From Streptomyces sp. G-G2 (GTDB lineage Bacteria; Actinomycetota; Actinomycetes; Streptomycetales; Streptomycetaceae): 64,000 nt of DNA. The position numbers were made by a program, and so were the translations under genes. Where the stretch lies: contig NZ_JASISO010000008.1 of assembly GCF_030063135.1 (NCBI RefSeq), positions 124,001-188,000 of the forward strand, in the 5' to 3' direction. Of the stretch, positions 61,901 through 64,000 are shown one piece after another. Positions within the stretch are counted from its first letter, which is position 1; each line of letters opens with the position of its first letter. The notes below the pieces were generated by a model. It had not been told where the DNA came from and made no database searches. It saw only the letters and a list, made by a program, of their open reading frames with translations.

Positions 61901-64000
61901 ATGGGTGACAAAGCACACCAAGCCGGAGCCGCGGGCAGGGCACTGACGGCCGACCGCCCCTCCTCGATACGCAACGTGGTGCTGGTCGGCCACAGCGGAG
62001 CCGGCAAGACCACCCTGGTCGAAGCCCTCGCCCTGACCGCCGGGGCCGTGGGCCGGGCCGGACGGGTCGAGGACGGCGCGACCGTCTCCGACTACGACGA
62101 GATCGAACACCGGCGACGGCGCTCGGTCCAGCTCTCCCTCGTCCCCGTCGCCTGGGACGGCATCAAGATCAACGTATTGGACACCCCCGGATACGCCGAC
62201 TTCGTCGGAGAGCTCAGGGCCGGTCTGCGCGCCGCGGACGCGGCCCTCTTCGTCGTCTCGGCGGCCGAAGCGGGCCAGGCAGCGGAGCCCGGCGACGCCC
62301 CTGACGCCGCACACGGCGGCCCGTACGGCACGTACGGCTCCGACGCGCCGCCCGGCCTCTCCGGCGCCACCCGGACCGTCTGGGACGAATGCGCGGCCGT
62401 CGGCATGCCCCGCGCCATCGTCGTCACCCACCTCGAAGGGACCCGCGCCGACTACGGCCGGATGGCCGCGGTCTGCGGCGAGACCTTCGGCGCCGACGAC
62501 CCCGACGCCGTCATCCCCCTGTACCTGCCGCTCCACGGACCCGCCGGGCCCGACGGCCACGCCCCCGTCACCGGCCTCCTCGGCCTGCTCTCCCAGCGGG
62601 TGTACGACTACGGCTCGGGCGAGCGCGTCGAACGCGACCCCGACCCCGCCGAGCTGTCGCTCATCACCGGGGCCCGGGCCCGCCTGATCGAGGGGATCAT
62701 CGCCGAGAGCGAGGACGAGACCCTCATGGACCGCTACCTCGGCGGCGAGGACATCGACGTCAAGACCCTCGTCGACGACCTCGAACGCGCCGTCGCCCGC
62801 GGCAGCTTCCACCCCGTCCTGATGGCCGCCCCCGCCGCCGACGGCGCCCGCCAGGGCCTCGGTACGGTCGAACTCCTGGAGCTGATCACCGGCGGCTTCC
62901 CCAGCCCCCTCGAACGCCCCGCCCTCACCGTCACCACCCCCGACGGCGCCCCGCGCCCCGCCGTCACCTGCGACCCGGCGGGCCCGCTCGTCGCCGAGGT
63001 CGTCAAGACCTCCTCCGACCCCTACGTCGGCCGGGTCTCCCTCGTCCGCGTCTTCTCCGGCACCCTGCGCCCCGAGGACACCCTGCACGTCTGCGGCCAC
63101 CCCGGCCCCGACGCGGCACGGCCCCGGGCCCTCCACGAGGCCGACGAACGCGTCGGCACCCTCACCGCCCCCTTCGGCAAACAGCAGCGCACCCTGGGCC
63201 AGTGCATCGCCGGAGACCTCGCCTGCGTGGCCAAACTCACGCACGCCGAGACCGGCGACACCCTCTCCGCCAAGGGCCGCCCCCTGCTCATGGAGCCCTG
63301 GGCGATGCCCGACCCGCTGCTCCCGCTCGCCATCGAGGCCCACGGCAAGGCCGACGAGGACAAGCTCTCCCAGGGGCTGGCCCGGCTCGTCGCCGAGGAC
63401 CCCACCATGCGGCTGGAGCTGAACCCGCACACCCACCAGCTCGTCCTGTGGTGTCTGGGCGAGGCCCACCAGGAGGTCGCCCTCGAACGGCTGCGCAGCC
63501 GCTACGGCGTCCAGGTCGACGCGGTCCCCCACAAGGTCAGCCTGCGCGAGACCTTCGGCGCCCGTTCCAGCGCCCGCGGCCGCCACGTGAAACAGTCGGG
63601 CGGCCACGGCCAGTACGCCATCTGCGAGATCGACGTCGAACCGCTCCCGCCGGGCAGCGGCATCGAGTTCGTGGACAAGGTGGTCGGCGGCGCCGTCCCG
63701 CGCCAGTTCATCCCGTCCGTCGAGAAGGGCGTACGGGCCCAGGCCGCCCGCGGCGTCGCCGCCACCGGATACCCACTGGTCGACGTACGGATCACGCTGC
63801 GCGACGGCAAGGCGCACTCCGTGGACTCCTCGGACGCCGCCTTCCAGACCGCGGGCGCCCTCGCCCTGCGCGAGGCGGCCGCCGCGGGCCCGATCCATCT
63901 CCTCGAACCCGTGGCGGAACTCACCGTCCTGGTCCCCGACGCCTACGTGGGACCCGTCATGAGCGACCTCGCCGGACGTCGCGGCCGGGTCGTCGGCACC
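61901..64000 (+). CDS. EF-G-like translation GTPase (EF-G2 type), partial (3' end outside window)
   Basis: 700 residues are visible from the ATG at 61901 (GGGAGG ten bases upstream), with no stop before the window edge. The G domain has G1 GHSGAGKTT (residues 30-38) and G3 DTPG (94-97). The switch I RGITI-type motif is RRRRSVQLSL, and G4, normally NKxD, reads THLE (176-179). About 35 residues rich in Gly, Pro and Ala are inserted between G3 and G4 (127-160). Domains II-V of EF-G are recognisable (DPYVGRVSLVRVFSG, LGEAHQEVALERLRSRYGV, KQSGGHGQYAICEIDVEP). This is a paralogue, not the main EF-G; its function is uncertain. It reads divergently from pgsA across a 295-base gap with no clear promoter. 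Confidence 0.9.
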   Translation, partial: MGDKAHQAGAAGRALTADRPSSIRNVVLVGHSGAGKTTLVEALALTAGAVGRAGRVEDGATVSDYDEIEHRRRRSVQLSLVPVAWDGIKINVLDTPGYADFVGELRAGLRAADAALFVVSAAEAGQAAEPGDAPDAAHGGPYGTYGSDAPPGLSGATRTVWDECAAVGMPRAIVVTHLEGTRADYGRMAAVCGETFGADDPDAVIPLYLPLHGPAGPDGHAPVTGLLGLLSQRVYDYGSGERVERDPDPAELSLITGARARLIEGIIAESEDETLMDRYLGGEDIDVKTLVDDLERAVARGSFHPVLMAAPAADGARQGLGTVELLELITGGFPSPLERPALTVTTPDGAPRPAVTCDPAGPLVAEVVKTSSDPYVGRVSLVRVFSGTLRPEDTLHVCGHPGPDAARPRALHEADERVGTLTAPFGKQQRTLGQCIAGDLACVAKLTHAETGDTLSAKGRPLLMEPWAMPDPLLPLAIEAHGKADEDKLSQGLARLVAEDPTMRLELNPHTHQLVLWCLGEAHQEVALERLRSRYGVQVDAVPHKVSLRETFGARSSARGRHVKQSGGHGQYAICEIDVEPLPPGSGIEFVDKVVGGAVPRQFIPSVEKGVRAQAARGVAATGYPLVDVRITLRDGKAHSVDSSDAAFQTAGALALREAAAAGPIHLLEPVAELTVLVPDAYVGPVMSDLAGRRGRVVGT

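Overview
The window is a piece of a Streptomyces (or very close streptomycete) chromosome. This is inferred from the very high GC content, the many GTG and TTG starts, four-base ATGA/GTGA stop-start overlaps, bldD with its c-di-GMP motifs, the streptomycete integration host factor, and a core gene order that (from memory, not checked) matches the bldD region of S. coelicolor. It is a housekeeping region: no insertion sequences, prophage, CRISPR array, tRNA or rRNA genes were seen, and most genes read on the minus strand. Two genes are cut by the window edges: rsmB on the left and an EF-G-like GTPase on the right.

Layout. 1-10 kb: rsmB and fmt, a lone plus-strand helix-turn-helix gene, priA, metK, coaBC, rpoZ, gmk and sIHF. 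10-20 kb: de novo pyrimidine synthesis, reading pyrR-pyrB-pyrC-(PH-like membrane protein)-carA-carB, a strong hairpin, then pyrD-pyrF. 20.3-20.9 kb: divergent bldD. 21-30.8 kb: efp-nusB, a degenerate M24 peptidase, a P-loop protein, and aroC-aroK-aroB-aroQ, preceded by ruvX, mltG and aroE. 30.8-34.3 kb: alaS with two small membrane-protein genes upstream. 34.4-39 kb: a plus-strand STAND ATPase, rpsD, an iron-box-controlled DUF2470 gene and a secreted HNH nuclease. 39-49 kb: rarA, a VKOR-like protein, hisS with a metallo-hydrolase, a membrane cyclophilin, a DUF349 protein, relA and apt. 49-57.8 kb: yajC-secD-secF, ruvC-ruvA-ruvB, yebC, pdxS-pdxT. 58-64 kb: a LemA-like protein, the pgsA-acyltransferase-pimA phosphatidylinositol mannoside cluster, and the EF-G-like gene.

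The most interesting content is regulatory. (1) priA, rarA and ruvC each carry a sequence that fits the LexA-independent actinobacterial DNA-damage promoter (RecA-NDp/PafBC type, TTGTCRGTG-N8-TANNNT). In priA and rarA it is placed so that transcription would begin on the GTG start codon itself, with near-identical flanks. (2) A PyrR-binding hairpin sits directly before the pyrR ribosome binding site, pointing to translational control of the pyr operon. (3) A 16/19 match to the DtxR/DmdR iron box lies between rpsD and the DUF2470 gene. (4) Two BldD boxes overlap the bldD promoter. (5) A palindromic intergenic repeat occurs at three loci, one of which has gained a perfect 37-bp tandem amplification. 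Two proteins, the M24-family peptidase and the EF-G-like GTPase, have lost residues normally needed for catalysis or nucleotide specificity.
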